A stretch of DNA of 64,000 nt from Strongyloides papillosus (lineage: Eukaryota; Nematoda; Chromadorea; Rhabditida; Strongyloididae): NCBI GenBank assembly GCA_005656395.1, contig SRSI01000077.1, forward strand, positions 1,674,001 to 1,738,000, read 5' to 3'. Positions within the stretch are counted from its first letter, which is position 1; the number at the start of each line of letters is the position of its first letter. Below the pieces are notes generated by a model. The model ran no database searches. It was given only the letters and a program-made list of their open reading frames with translations, and was not told where the DNA came from. The position numbers and the translations under genes were made by a program. Shown one piece after another: positions 53,094-64,000 of this stretch.

Positions 53094-54708
53094 AGTTTAT
53101 ATTTTTCACAAAAAATAACTAATCAAATATCACAAGAATAATTGATATCGTTTTAGAAATTTTTAATACTTTCAATTTTAATAAGAAAAAAAATACAAAA
53201 TAAACTACTTTTATCAAATACATTTGTTAAATGACTTGAATTGTTAACCTTTTTGCTACGATTAATGCTAAAATTTCCTAGAATTTTAACAAAACTAAAG
53301 CTTTATTACTACTGTCTGTTACATTCATTAGTGAGTAAACTTTAGAAAATTATTATATAAAAATATGATTACATTATTCATTTAAACAATCAAATTATAA
53401 AAAAAATATAGTTTTAAAAATTTATTATTAAAATGTATAAAAATATATTCTACAAAGAATCTTTATATATTCTTAAAAGATTCTATAAGCAAACTCAATA
53501 AAAAATATTAACAAAAATGAAGGCAGTGGTATTTACTCATTAATGAAAAAACATTAAATGTACAATAATCTATAAAAATAGTTTTCAGTTTGATTTTACT
53601 TTTATCTAAAAGTAGGAAAGTTATACTCAAAGTAAAATTGTCTCATCTTATTTTTATATATAAAAAAATAACTAAAAAAATTTGTTGTTACCTAAGTCAC
53701 TGTATTTGTAAGATGACTCCTCATATATTAAATATAATATAAGTGAATAAAATATCATAATAATATTTTAAGCTATAATTATCACTATTACTGTTTACAT
53801 CGTGTTTAAATTAAAGTTAGTTAAAAAAAATTACTATATCTCTTGATATGTAAAAAGTAGTCTTCGTGTTTTATTTATTCAAAATAGTAGTTACATTTCT
53901 TTATTATTACACTGGGAAACTACTAATTTTATAAATTCTTGTAATTTATTTAAAAAAACAGAAATGTTGGCTTATTAAATATAAAAAATCTTTTTGGCAT
54001 TGCTTTTAATTAAGGCATTGTTATTAAACAATTATTAAAATGCTAAATTTTTCTTACCTTAAGATATTATTATTTACAATAAAAGAATCCCGTTTATTAA
54101 TTTCTTCTTTATATCAATTATGTTTGTATTATTTTTGATAAATTAAATGTTTTATCAAATAATATAAACTATTTAGATAAATTATATGAAAAATGTTATA
54201 CAAATGTTATTTATCTTAGTTTAAAAGTGCAAATTCACATGAAACACATACATTTCTTTGACACTAAATAATGTGATTGTTTTATGTATATAATGAAATT
54301 AATTTATTATTGCTATTAGTGTCATATATTTATATAGATAATAAAACATTAACTTTTTTTGTTATAACCTCCCGGCGTATTAAAATGAAGTTAAGATTAG
54401 TAGACAAAAGTAAAGCACTTAATGAAGGATATAAATTGACTGTTATTAAAACCCTTTTCATTTTAAAATTATTTTTTACACTAATTCTTTACATATTATT
54501 ATCTTTTAACTACGTATCTAATAAATTGTAGTATTATTAACTACCTCTTACAGTGATAGGAATTTCCCTGTCTGAAATTTCTGATAAGATTAAAATTATT
54601 TTATCATCATATTTAGGTTATATAAAATCGTATAATTCATACTTTTCATCTATAATATTTTAAAAAATAAATTTATTAAAATATATTTATAGCTAATTAT
54701 TAATTAGA
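53094..54708. other. gene-free spacer
   Basis: About 1.6 kb of AT-rich DNA. An 84-codon open frame at 54277-54531 begins with TTG, is hydrophobic by composition and was not accepted as a gene. The last part (ATATTTATAG about 15 nt before the ATG) is the psat-1 leader. Confidence 0.4.
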
Positions 54709-55871
54709 ATGCTTGATTTTGTAAAAAAGATAAACTTTGGTGCAGGACCATCAAAAATACCTACAGAGGTTATGAAAAGAGCAGCGGATGATTTTCATGA
54801 TTATAATGGTACTGGTTTAGCCCTTTTCGGTATGTATAGTATTAAAAAAATATTTTTTTAAAAATTTGTTTAGAACATAGTCATAGATCAAGTGAATTTG
54901 CTTCTTTTCTTGAAGAAACAGTTAATCTAATTAGAGAATTAATGTTTGTACCAGATAATTATGAAATTTTGTTTATGCATGGTGGTGGAACTGGACAATT
55001 TGCTGCTATCCCACTTAACTTAATTGGAGATGATATGGATGGGGTGGCTGATTATCTTATTACAGGTTCATGGTCCAAAAAGGCTGCTGAAGAAGCATCA
55101 AAATATGTCAAAATTAATAAAGTTATCCCAGATACTAAAATTTACACTACGATACCACCACGTGAAGAATGGAAAATAACGCCTAATGCAAAATATTTTT
55201 ATTATTGTGCTAATGAAACTGTTCACGGGATTGAGGTAAAAAATATAGATGTACCTGAAGGAACAGTACTTGTTGCCGATATTTCATCAAATATTCTTTC
55301 TAGACCATTTGATATTTCTAAACATGGCATTGTATTTGCTGGAACTCAAAAAAATCTTGGTGTATCTGGAGTAACATTAGTTATTATAAGAAAAGACCTT
55401 CTCAATAAGCCTTCCAGATATTGTCCATCAATTTTAAATTTCACCGAAACAGCAAAACATAAATCACTTTATAATACTCCTAGCATGTTTCCTATACACA
55501 TGACTTACTATATCTTATTATGGATTAAGAGTGTTGGTGGAGTCAATTTTATATTTGAAAATAACGAAAAGAAAGCTAAACTTTTGTATGATACTATTGA
55601 TGAAAGTAATGGTTTTTACTATTCTCCAATTGATAAAAAATATCGTTCAAATATGAATGTTCCTTTTAGAGTTGGAGGAAAAGAAGGTAACCCTGAATTA
55701 GAAACTATTTTTATCCAAGAATCTCTTAAAAAAGGAATGATTGGATTAAAGGGACATCGTTCTGTTGGTGGTATCCGCGCTAGTATCTATAATGCTATCA
55801 CATTAGATGAAGTTAAAACGCTTATTGAATTTATGAAAACATTTCAAACTAAATATAATGTTACTGATTAA
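54709..55871 (+). CDS. psat-1: phosphoserine aminotransferase, 372 aa
   Basis: Exons are 54709-54829 and 54874-55871, with a 44-bp intron ending TTTGTTTAG; G|AA makes Glu41. The PLP enzyme converts 3-phosphohydroxypyruvate to phosphoserine in serine synthesis, using glutamate. The family start INFGAGPSKIP, the SHRSSEF segment, HGGGTGQF, YYCANETVHGIE, VADISSNILSRP and the Schiff-base lysine in FAGTQKNLG (about Lys200) are all present, as are SLYNTPSMF and the phosphate-binding LKGHRSVGGIRAS. Length matches human PSAT1 (370). No other serine-pathway gene is nearby. Confidence 0.95.
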
Positions 55872-55955
55872 ATTTAAATAACATCTCAAAATATGTGAAT
55901 AATGTTTTTTTAATTCAGATATACAAATATTAAACAAAGAGATTACACTTATATA

Positions 55956-56804
55956 TTATTTTCTTTTTTTAAATTTTACTGAATCATCACATTTGTATGC
56001 CTTATTTACTCTTCTTAAGTCACCAGCAGTAAAATCTAATGCTCTTCCCATTAATGGGGTAAATGCTGGTATTAATGATTCAAGAGTATTTTGACCATTT
56101 CTAGAGCCTTCAGAACTTTCATAATGCATAATAGAAAAATAATCATAAGTTTCACCATAATTGCTTAGACCCAATGAATTTAATTTTTCAAAATCTGTAT
56201 TAGCTCCATCAATAATATTTTTCCAAATAACTTTTATAAAATCATCTCTATCACTTCTTTGATGTTCATGGATAAATCCAATTACATGCATCAGTTCATG
56301 AATTACTGTTGGATAGTCGACACATTCATCTGCCAGTGAAACTTCTTGTTTTCCTCCAACTCTAGCAAAATCAGCATAACATCCATCTTTTTTCGATATA
56401 TAAACATAATCAATATCAGTGGTATTTCTAGGAACAAATTCTATACACGTCCTTGTATAATATGCATTGAAAGCTTTTGCAATAACAGCACGTTGTCTAA
56501 GAGTATATTGTGATGATAATTGATATGGAACTCTGCCATCAGGCCATTTATCTTGATCATATATCACAACACTTCCTCTTTTAAATCTCTTTAAAAAAAA
56601 TTTTTAAAATAAATAATGTAGGAAACATACTGTTTTAGGAATTCTCATATCGTGAAGCCTTTGCGTTAAAGGAACATCACTTGAAATAAACTTGGCATTA
56701 TAGTAATCTTCAGCCGTCAAAAAATCACAATAAATATTATTTATAAAAAAAATAACAAACAACAAAATCAAATTTCTATAGAAATAAATTTTCGCTGAAT
56801 ACAT
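55956..56804 (-). CDS. secreted astacin-family zinc metalloprotease, 268 aa
   Basis: Exons are 56631-56804 and 55956-56588, with a 42-bp intron whose acceptor is TTTTTTAAAG (an AAG site). Signal peptide at about 10-26 ([17 protein letters not shown]). A short propeptide follows and ends with a furin-type site RFKR at 59-62. The catalytic domain starts [15 protein letters not shown]. The zinc site [15 protein letters not shown] (about 155-169) contains HExxHxxGxxHE in full, and the Met-turn is SIMHY (about 210-214). The two conserved disulfides of the astacin domain have candidates (TRTCIEF, GCYADF, DECVDY, YKCDD). No EGF, CUB or ShK domain follows, only a basic tail (FKKRK). Astacins are greatly expanded in Strongyloides and are released by invasive or parasitic stages; stage of expression is unknown here. 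Confidence 0.92.
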
Positions 56805-57907
56805 AACAAATATAAAGAAAAAAGTAAATTATTGTGTAATTTACAATAAAAATTTTATAATATAAAAATATTTACTTTTTTAAAAGTTATTCTTACTTTA
56901 TCTTTTAAAGAAGTTATTAGGAAGTTTAATTTATATTAGAAATAGAATGCTAATTTTCCAAGAGTTAAATATAATTTAATAGAGAAAATTTACTTTAAAT
57001 CTTAAAAAAATGAATCACAAAGTAATTCCCTAATCTTAACAACCTTTTCTTCCGTACTCTTGAAGTAAGATTTCATACATATTTTCCAATATTATCACAT
57101 ATTTTAACTGTATTATCAATACTATTTGATACAAATACCTGTAGAGGTGTGTATGAGTAACTTCTTAACTTTACATATTATACTTTGATTTATTAACAGA
57201 CAAGGAGATAGAGCAAAAAGCTTACAAAAATCTTCTAACTTCTAGTTTTCTTAAAATCAAACATATTATAGAAGCATCAGTTTAGACATTTTTTGTGTGA
57301 AAAATTAAATAGCCAAAGATAACTAGTTTGTTTCAAAGATTTTACAAAATGTATTTTCTTCACTTTTCTAACAAAATAATATTTAAAATTGTTGTTTATG
57401 TTTCTTTTAATAAAATAATTTTCAAAATTTATTTATCAATACAGTTTTACACATAGTAGAATTTTTTTTAACATTTATTTTTGTTAAATAATTTCGTTAT
57501 TGTGAAAATTAACAATGAAACATTTCTTGTCCTTTTTAAAAACACTACACACATTATTAGAACAACTTAAATCTCGTTATTCATTTTTTTTATTTTATTC
57601 TTGCAGAAACAATAATTTTTTAATTTTCCTCTAAAAAAGTTGTTGGTACACTTATAATATATATTCAAAATTTTGTTACGTCATTATATTTTTTCACAAC
57701 TGAACATTTTTAAGCACATTAACACCAGTTTTTAAGCACACATTACCTTCATATTATTTACTATTTTAATAAATACTTTCAAGTATATATTAACATTTCT
57801 TTAACCGATTAATAAATATTCTTTTTTTTGGTAAGTTGAATAGCGGAAATAAATGAATAACTTTTTAAAATACAACTTATTTTATTTTTCCTGATTTTGT
57901 ACAATAG
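56805..57907. other. gene-free spacer
   Basis: About 1.1 kb of AT-rich DNA between the astacin promoter and the 3' end of the LRR gene. No feature supported. Confidence 0.4.
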
Positions 57908-60108
57908 TTAAATTTTTCGAGATACATTAATAATGAGATAAAATATTAATGGAATAATTAATGATAAATTATATTTTAAATTTGTTATAGGAGTGTATCC
58001 TGAGGTAACATAATTTGTTAAAAGTTTTGATGGTGGAAAATTTTCAATTTCTGGTGTTTTATTTTTTTTATCATCTGGAATTCTATCATTTTTTGAAGAT
58101 AAACTTTCCAGTGAGACTAAATGACAGTCAGGAGGTCTATAGAAAAAAACGCTTTTCCTTCCTTCATTTGGACCACAATAATTTTCTTCGGCAAAGCTTT
58201 TATCTTCCCACCTATCCATCCAAATGATTTCACAATTACAATTAACATTATTTTCTCTAAATTCGATTTTTGAACCTGGATCAATTAATAGTGTTTCAGG
58301 TGTTGATAATGAACTAATAATATTATTGTTTGATATAATTATACTTCCTACATTTTCCATACCAACAAAAGCCCTTCCTTCAATGACGTCAATTGTATTT
58401 TTTTCAATTTTTATTGTCCCAACAGTTTTAATATTATAAAATGAATTTTCACTAATAAGTGTAATTGTGCTATCAAATATTGATAACTGAAATGTAAAAA
58501 TGAGTATTTATGACAAATTACCCCTCAAAATATTAACTATTTTATGTTATCTATTTTTATTAAATGATAATATCTTAACTTTTGACAAACTTTTATTTTA
58601 TATCTTTGATGGATGTAACATTTAAATATAAATCTACCTAAAGTGATGACATATAGATGGCTTAACATTATAATTGTTATTAAAATTTAAAATGAAATGA
58701 TAATTATTTAAAAGAAACATTCTTGAATAACTTTAAGGAACAACTTTTATCAATCATCATATTCATCTTATAGACCTTTGCCAGTTTTTAGTACATCATA
58801 TACACTTTATAATATTATCACCTACTTAATCATAACACTATTATATTTTATGATAAATCTTACCTGAAAAACATGATTAAGATAAGAAAATGCTTGCGGT
58901 AAAATTGAGAATTTTGAATTTAAAATATTAAAGGAATGTACTCGTGATGTATTGGTAAAAGCAAAACGTTTAATAGAGCATAATCCAGAAAGAAAAATAA
59001 AGTCTATTTGTGTTATTGAACCCAAAGATTCTTCTTGAAGTGTAAAACATTTTTCTTGTATCTTTAAATTCCTTATATTGTTTGCATTTTTGAAAGCACC
59101 ACTTTCAATTATTTCCAAACTATTATTTGATATATGAATATTTAATCCCATTTCATTTTGGATTGAAGAAAATGCGGATTTTAATAATATTGTTAGTTTT
59201 GGATTGTGCAATATATGTATTTCTCTTTAAAAAAAAGTTCTTTAATCTTTTATTTTTAAAAATACCTTAATTTTTTTAATCCCTTAAATGCTAATTTGTC
59301 GATTAAATCTAATTTTTGATTTCTTTCTATACGTATTTCTTCCAACTGACTCCATCGGCGAAAGGCATTCTTTTGTAAAGTAGTTAATTGGCATTCAATT
59401 AAATGAATCTTTTTATAATGGGTTGGCCAATTACTTGGTATTCGTTCTATATCTATTCCAAAACAAGTTATCTAAAATTGAATAATGAAAATAATTAATT
59501 TAAATGAATTAATTATGATTTATTATAATCAAAATCAAATTAAATCTCCTAAGTATATTTTAAATCTTTTGTACTTTAAATAATAAAAATTATCTTTTAA
59601 AAAATATATTTTAATATCTCATTACCATATGTTTACAACTAACTACTACTCCTTTCAATTGTAAATCGGTCCCTTTTAATGAAAAATTTTGTCTTAAATA
59701 TACATATACATCAATAAGTCTTCTATCATTCAATAAAATAATAATCTTTCAGTTATATATATTTTTAAGTGGTAAGTCAAAAGTTATTATCCTTAAAACT
59801 ATAATTTGTACTTTACAAAAATTTTTCTTTTACGTCTTAATTATATTTCTTTAGGTTAAGAATCATCATTATAATAAGTATTTATCATGAAATCTCTTCT
59901 TGTCCTAAAGCATTCTTTTTATAAATTTCAATTATAATAATAATGAAATAACCACAATATTTTTTATGATTTATAATAATATACATTTAATAAATATCAA
60001 ACATACCAGACTTTCATCTTCTTGACAAAAGCATCCATCTGGACAAAAATTATCTGGAGATATAAATGATAACAATATAATAAAGTATATCAAAAAAAGA
60101 ATTTCCAT
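57908..60108 (-). CDS. leucine-rich-repeat surface protein, 4 exons, 415 aa
   Basis: Exons: 60007-60108, 59266-59471, 58864-59224, 57908-58486; introns of 535, 41 and 377 bp, frame continuous (1248 nt). Signal peptide at 1-17 (MEILFLIYFIILLSFIS). An LRR N-terminal cap, NFCPDGCFCQEDESL|ITCF, is built across the first intron. About eight irregular repeats follow (IERIPSNW, LQKNAFRRWSQLEEIRIERN, LLKSAFSSI, IESGAFKNANNIRNL, LPQAFSYLNHVF, ISENSFYNIKTV, IEGRAFVGMENV). A C-terminal cap with NCNCEIIWMDRW and YCGPNEGRK comes next. The protein ends in a hydrophobic segment (YNLSLIIPLIFYLII) with only NVSRKI after it, suggesting a GPI signal or a tail-type anchor. Role and ligand unknown; resembles extracellular LRR proteins of nematode cuticle and nervous system (inference). 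Confidence 0.78.
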
Positions 60109-62326
60109 TATTAAACATTAAAATATCTTCTTTTTTATATTTTATATCTTTCTACATTAATGTTTTTTTAAAATACATTTATTTATTCATTTATCTTAAA
60201 TGTTCATTAAGTCAGTCTTGAAGTTTTTAAGTTAATAATATAGTATAATAGAGAAATAAAAAAAAATTTAGCAAATAATAATCTATAATTATTAAATATA
60301 AGTTGTTTCAAAATTGCATTACTTTAAAATTAAATCAAATATTGATAAGATTGGATATCATTAACATATGTTAATTACATTTAAATATTCGTTAAATATG
60401 CAGCTTTAGGTGTAAAGTGACTTCAAAAATATTTTATATTAAAATTTATATTTCACTTTAGAATATAGGAACTGTTTCATGTATCTATTAAAAAGGTTTC
60501 AATATAATTTTCCGATTTATAATATTAAATTTCAACTTAATAGTAAAGAAATAATATGATAACTTTAAAAATGTAATGTTATATGAAGGTAATCTCGAAA
60601 AAGATTATAATTAAACTTACTATAAGATATATTTTATATAAATTTTATTTTTCACACATTTAAATAATATTCCGTAAATTATTAAAAAAATAAAAATAAT
60701 TTTTTACAAATAATAGAAATTTTAAAAAAAATTAAATATGTAGATATTTTATTAATATGTGCTAATGTTTAAAATATTCAAAACTATTGCTATATGTAAT
60801 ATATTTTATGATGGATTTTTGAGAATTTTTATAGCTAAATAGATGTCAAAAATTTTAAGAATGTTTATCTAGTAGGTGACAAAGAGTAATAAAAAAAATG
60901 AGATAAAAGTTTGATTTCTTTTAGTAATGAAATGTATATATATGATTAATTTTATGTATTCTCATTAACATAGTATTCTTTTATATATTCTTTCAATAGA
61001 AGTTAATTTAAGAAAAAGTTAAGTAAGAGGAAAAATATCATTGATAAACCGCATTATTATTACAAGTAAAATGAAGGAGGTCTTTCTATTTATATCTAAT
61101 CATATATTTATATATGATTTTAATTAAAAATATATTATGTAATATTATGAAAAAGTCTTTTTAAAAAAAAACAAACGAGTTAAAAAAAGAATAATTTTTG
61201 TTAATTAAGGACAAATAAATATTTATATTTTGTAAATTTATTTAAAAATTAAGAAAAATATATTTTATATAGCAAAGTAAAGGTGTTTTAGTCTGTAAAA
61301 AATAATCTTGAAAACTGTATTTAGAAAACATTGATGTGAATAACAATCTTTTTCATATAGTTTAAATAAGATGTGAATTAGCAAAAAAAATGTTATGTAA
61401 AATATGAAAGTATGCCTTTTATATATAATAAATTTCATATATTTCTATATATTTTATATGTTTTATATACATAAAATGGAAGTTGGTAGAATTTTTAATA
61501 ATATTGTTATTCATTTTGACAAGCAATTTGTTTTAAAAAATAAATGAATAATTAAAAAGCAAAACAATGCTTCACTAATTGATAAAAAATCTTTGTGAAA
61601 AGTGTGTATAAAAAGTTATTTTTGATAGATTTTAATTTTAAAAATTCTTCATAATCTTACGTATATTCAATGAAAATAATAACTACACAATAAAATAAAA
61701 TTATTAAAATATTAAAAAAAAATTATTTTTTTAATAAACACCTTTTTACATAAAATATATATACTTCAATCATCTGCACTTTATATTAAGATATATAGTA
61801 TAAATAATATATATCTTTCAAAAATAAAATTACACAAAATAAGTTATACATGAAGGAGGGGTCTTATTACTTTGAATTTATTTATGTATAAAAATAAAAT
61901 AATAAATTTTACTTTTTACGTTGTTGTTCTTTCACTTTAATACTATAATATGTTTAATAATTACAGCAATGTGTTATTCTGTTCATTTATTTTTGTTTGA
62001 TATCAATTGTAGAAAATATTAAATAAAATCTATGTGTATTTCCATAATATTTATAGTCTAAAATATCACCATTTATTTTTTTTTAATTTTCTCATTTCAT
62101 TAATACTTATCAAAACCAAAAAAAACAACAGGAACTCCACTTAAAAGTAATAAATAACTGTACAGTATAAGAAGAAATCTACATAATGTACTCAAATGTA
62201 ATGGAATTTTTTTTCCTTAATACACTTAAATTTAAAAAAAAAACTATCTAAAATGATTTTTATTAAGTAAATAAAACAATTAAAAAAAACTAATCATTAC
62301 AAAATAATATACATAGAACAAAAAAA
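60109..62326. other. gene-free 2.2-kb spacer
   Basis: AT-rich with several poly-A and TATATA runs. A small motif ATGAAGGAGG followed by TCTT appears twice (about 61070 and 61851), which may be chance. No coding frame or RNA gene recognised. Confidence 0.4.
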
Positions 62327-64000
62327 TTAAATTAAACCCAAACTCTCCATTGAATCATTAACAATCTCCTGTGCTTTTTCATGAACATATTTCTGTGATT
62401 TATGATTTCCATGAGCTTCTTCATATGTTATCCATTTTTTGAAGAATGGCCTTAGTTTTTTTGGTCCGAGAGGAAGTTTTATGATTTCTTCGAATATATT
62501 TCTTGTTGCTTTTATAGACTCATGTTTTATCGCTAAATCTAAATAAACATTCCAAACATCAGTTCGGGTTTTGTATATTTGAACAATTTTCTCGAACATA
62601 GTTTTTCCCTGTTCCTTATCACAAAGTTTATATTCCAACTGAGCAAATTTGGCAAGAACATCTACATGAACTCTTTTTGGTAGAGATAAACAAGCACGTT
62701 CCTGTAAATTTCTAGCTTCATCGGCTTTCTCAATACTATATAAATGTTCGGCATACAAATACCATATCTCAGGTTCATCGTGACCATATTTTTTTAACAA
62801 TTTTTCAATATGTACTTCAAGTAAATCATAATGTTCTGCATTTCTAAGAACTTTTATATAATGTTTAGCGATTTTCAATGTATCTACATTATTAGCCGCT
62901 TTTTCATAAACTTTCTTTAATTTTTCTTCATCTCCAATTTGAGATTCCATATTTAAATAAGCAGCCCATATATTATATAATTCATCATGCATCTTATAAT
63001 CTATTGACTTCAATGCCCGTTCCGCAATCTCACGTCCCTTTTTAATATTGCCTTTGGTGAGAAAATATCCCATATAATTTATCCAAAGAATTGAATCGTT
63101 TTGAGATCCTGCAAGAAGACGTTCAAAGTCTTCTTCACTGTTAGTTTCCATAACATTATCACTAATTTCTTCTTGCCTTTTAAATATAATTTTTTCCTTT
63201 TCAGCTTCACTAAGATTTTTTATTTTTTTAGCAAGATCAGTTTTTGATTTCTTCTTGGGCATGACTTCATCTTCTTCATTAATATTTTCTACTTCTTTAG
63301 CAAGATCAGTTTTTGATTTTTTCTTGGTTATGGCTTCATCATCATCTTCATTAATTTTTTTCGCTTCTTTAGCTTGATCAATTCTTGCTTTTTTCTTTGA
63401 TATGGCTTTGCCTTCTCCTTCAGTAGTATTTTTTTCCGACTCTTCTTCTATTTTGTCACTAACTTTTTCTTTTTTACGCCCTTTTTTGGATGATTTTTTA
63501 GAATCGAAGTTAAATCCTTCAATTTCAAAATCTAACTCACTATCCGAAGATATAACAACTACAGGAAGAAATTCATTTTCTAATTCAATATCAGGTTTTA
63601 CCTTACAATTTACAGTTGTCTCATTATTTATTGCTTCTAAATTATTAGTTGTTTTGTCCTCCTCTAATTCCAACTTGGTACCATCAAAAACAGTGTCTAC
63701 ATATTCCAATTTAATCATGGTGTGTTTCTTTCCTTTAACTGCAATACATTTAACTATATCATTTACATTAATTTCAACATTCTTTGGAACAGCCATATCA
63801 CCAGTAATTGAAGGAGAAATATCAACAAGACATGATTCAGGCGTAACTGAAGTTACATGACCTAAAATTTCTGTCTGATATGGAATTTTATTTTTTGAAA
63901 GATAAACCATCTTAACCAATGAGGGATCCTCTTCCAAGCTATCAACAACAATTTTGGAAATAATATTCCATGATTTCTTCGCTTTGTTATAAGATATAGT
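62327..64000 (-). CDS. RRP5/PDCD11 ribosome biogenesis protein, C-terminal part (5' end beyond window)
   Basis: The frame is open to the right edge, so only about 557 C-terminal residues are seen. RRP5 is an early pre-rRNA processing factor needed for both 18S and 5.8S/25S maturation. The visible part begins inside an S1-type RNA-binding region (VYLSKNKIPYQTEILGHVTS, VDISPSITGDM). A long acidic-basic low-complexity linker follows, with three tandem repeats of about 23 residues (KKKSKTDLAKE-like). The C-terminal HAT/TPR-like module comes last: SEEDFERLLAGSQNDSILWI, REIAERALKSIDYK, RVHVDVLAKFAQLEYKL and TDVWNVYLDLAIKHES. The HAT module is distinctive for RRP5 and not for CSTF3 or CRNKL1. The last residues are NDSMESLGLI. 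Confidence 0.88.
   Translation of the reverse strand, partial: TISYNKAKKSWNIISKIVVDSLEEDPSLVKMVYLSKNKIPYQTEILGHVTSVTPESCLVDISPSITGDMAVPKNVEINVNDIVKCIAVKGKKHTMIKLEYVDTVFDGTKLELEEDKTTNNLEAINNETTVNCKVKPDIELENEFLPVVVISSDSELDFEIEGFNFDSKKSSKKGRKKEKVSDKIEEESEKNTTEGEGKAISKKKARIDQAKEAKKINEDDDEAITKKKSKTDLAKEVENINEEDEVMPKKKSKTDLAKKIKNLSEAEKEKIIFKRQEEISDNVMETNSEEDFERLLAGSQNDSILWINYMGYFLTKGNIKKGREIAERALKSIDYKMHDELYNIWAAYLNMESQIGDEEKLKKVYEKAANNVDTLKIAKHYIKVLRNAEHYDLLEVHIEKLLKKYGHDEPEIWYLYAEHLYSIEKADEARNLQERACLSLPKRVHVDVLAKFAQLEYKLCDKEQGKTMFEKIVQIYKTRTDVWNVYLDLAIKHESIKATRNIFEEIIKLPLGPKKLRPFFKKWITYEEAHGNHKSQKYVHEKAQEIVNDSMESLGLI
63225..63430 (-). repeat. three 69-72-bp tandem coding repeats in RRP5
   Basis: Three head-to-tail units encode AISKKKARIDQAKEAKKINE, AITKKKSKTDLAKEVENINE and VMPKKKSKTDLAKKIKNLSE. 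The repeated DNA GCAAGATCAGTTTTTGATTT recurs with spacing 69 bp, then a diverged copy after 72 bp. The units are in frame, so copy-number change would not break the gene. Confidence 0.8.

Noticed and set aside
54277..54531. 84-codon plus-strand hydrophobic frame upstream of psat-1
   Set aside because: TTG start, low-complexity hydrophobic composition expected from T-rich DNA, no homology recognised.
59630..59720. Possible extra LRR exon reading GTDLQLKGVVVSCKHM
   Set aside because: Its frame does not fit the phase 0 end of exon 1, and joining exon 1 directly to 59471 already gives a perfect LRR N-terminal cap.
61068..61880. Repeated ATGAAGGAGG(..)TCTT motif
   Set aside because: Only two short copies with diverged flanks; likely chance.
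1..64000. tRNA, rRNA, SL RNA, U snRNA or CRISPR arrays
   Set aside because: I looked for B-box-like GGTTCGA, 5S, U6 and SL1 consensus stretches and for regularly spaced repeats, and found none by eye. A covariance-model scan would be decisive.

Overview
The window is nuclear DNA of a nematode, most likely a Strongyloides-type (clade IV) worm. It is extremely AT-rich. Most introns are tiny (25 of the 31 I could define are 36-79 bp), and several starts sit just behind TTTTAG-type acceptors that suit spliced-leader trans-splicing. The best relatives of nearly every gene are animal or C. elegans proteins: GMAP-210/SQL-1, rabaptin with a FYVE finger, ENGase, MTO1, COQ8, RPT4, RhoGDI, DDX27, NUDT9, exportin-2 and PSAT. 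There is no sign of bacterial, plasmid or phage DNA.

Layout. 1-11 kb: golgin sql-1 (-), rabaptin rabn-5 (+), and the cytosolic N-glycan endoglycosidase eng-1 (-), whose 2.05-kb intron holds a complete MIER1-like chromatin gene on the other strand. 11-21.6 kb: an ER canopy/saposin-like protein with a TGACGTGG UPR-type element upstream, a TAPL/HAF lysosomal half-ABC transporter, a divergent pair of mitochondrial genes (MTO1 and COQ8), proteasome ATPase rpt-4 and a SRFBP1/BUD22 N-domain protein. 22-28 kb: a LAPTM-like four-pass membrane protein, an orphan secreted protein and long empty AT-rich spacers. 28-40 kb: RhoGDI, then the helicase ddx-27, which is split by a 4.37-kb intron containing two complete MFS transporter genes on the opposite strand, then NUDT9, exportin-2 and a REEP/Yop1 protein. 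40.3-46.1 kb is a mobile-element patch: an intact Ty3/gypsy retrotransposon with identical 163-bp LTRs, an orphan basic protein, and a complete 207-bp hAT-type MITE with an 8-bp target duplication. 46.9-56.8 kb: a small single-pass membrane protein, a 1270-residue doublecortin-IQ-PLAT protein, phosphoserine aminotransferase and a secreted astacin protease. 57.9-64 kb: an LRR surface protein, a 2.2-kb gene-free spacer, and the C-terminal part of RRP5/PDCD11, which runs off the right edge.

Most genes are unrelated housekeeping functions with mixed orientation and no convincing operon. Functional links the sequence does suggest are: a shared promoter of two mitochondrial genes (MTO1/COQ8), a stress element on an ER-resident gene, and two independent cases where opposite-strand genes live inside the unusually large introns of otherwise intron-poor genes. 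All coordinates of spliced exons were worked out by hand from splice signals, reading-frame continuity and family conservation. No RNA evidence was available.
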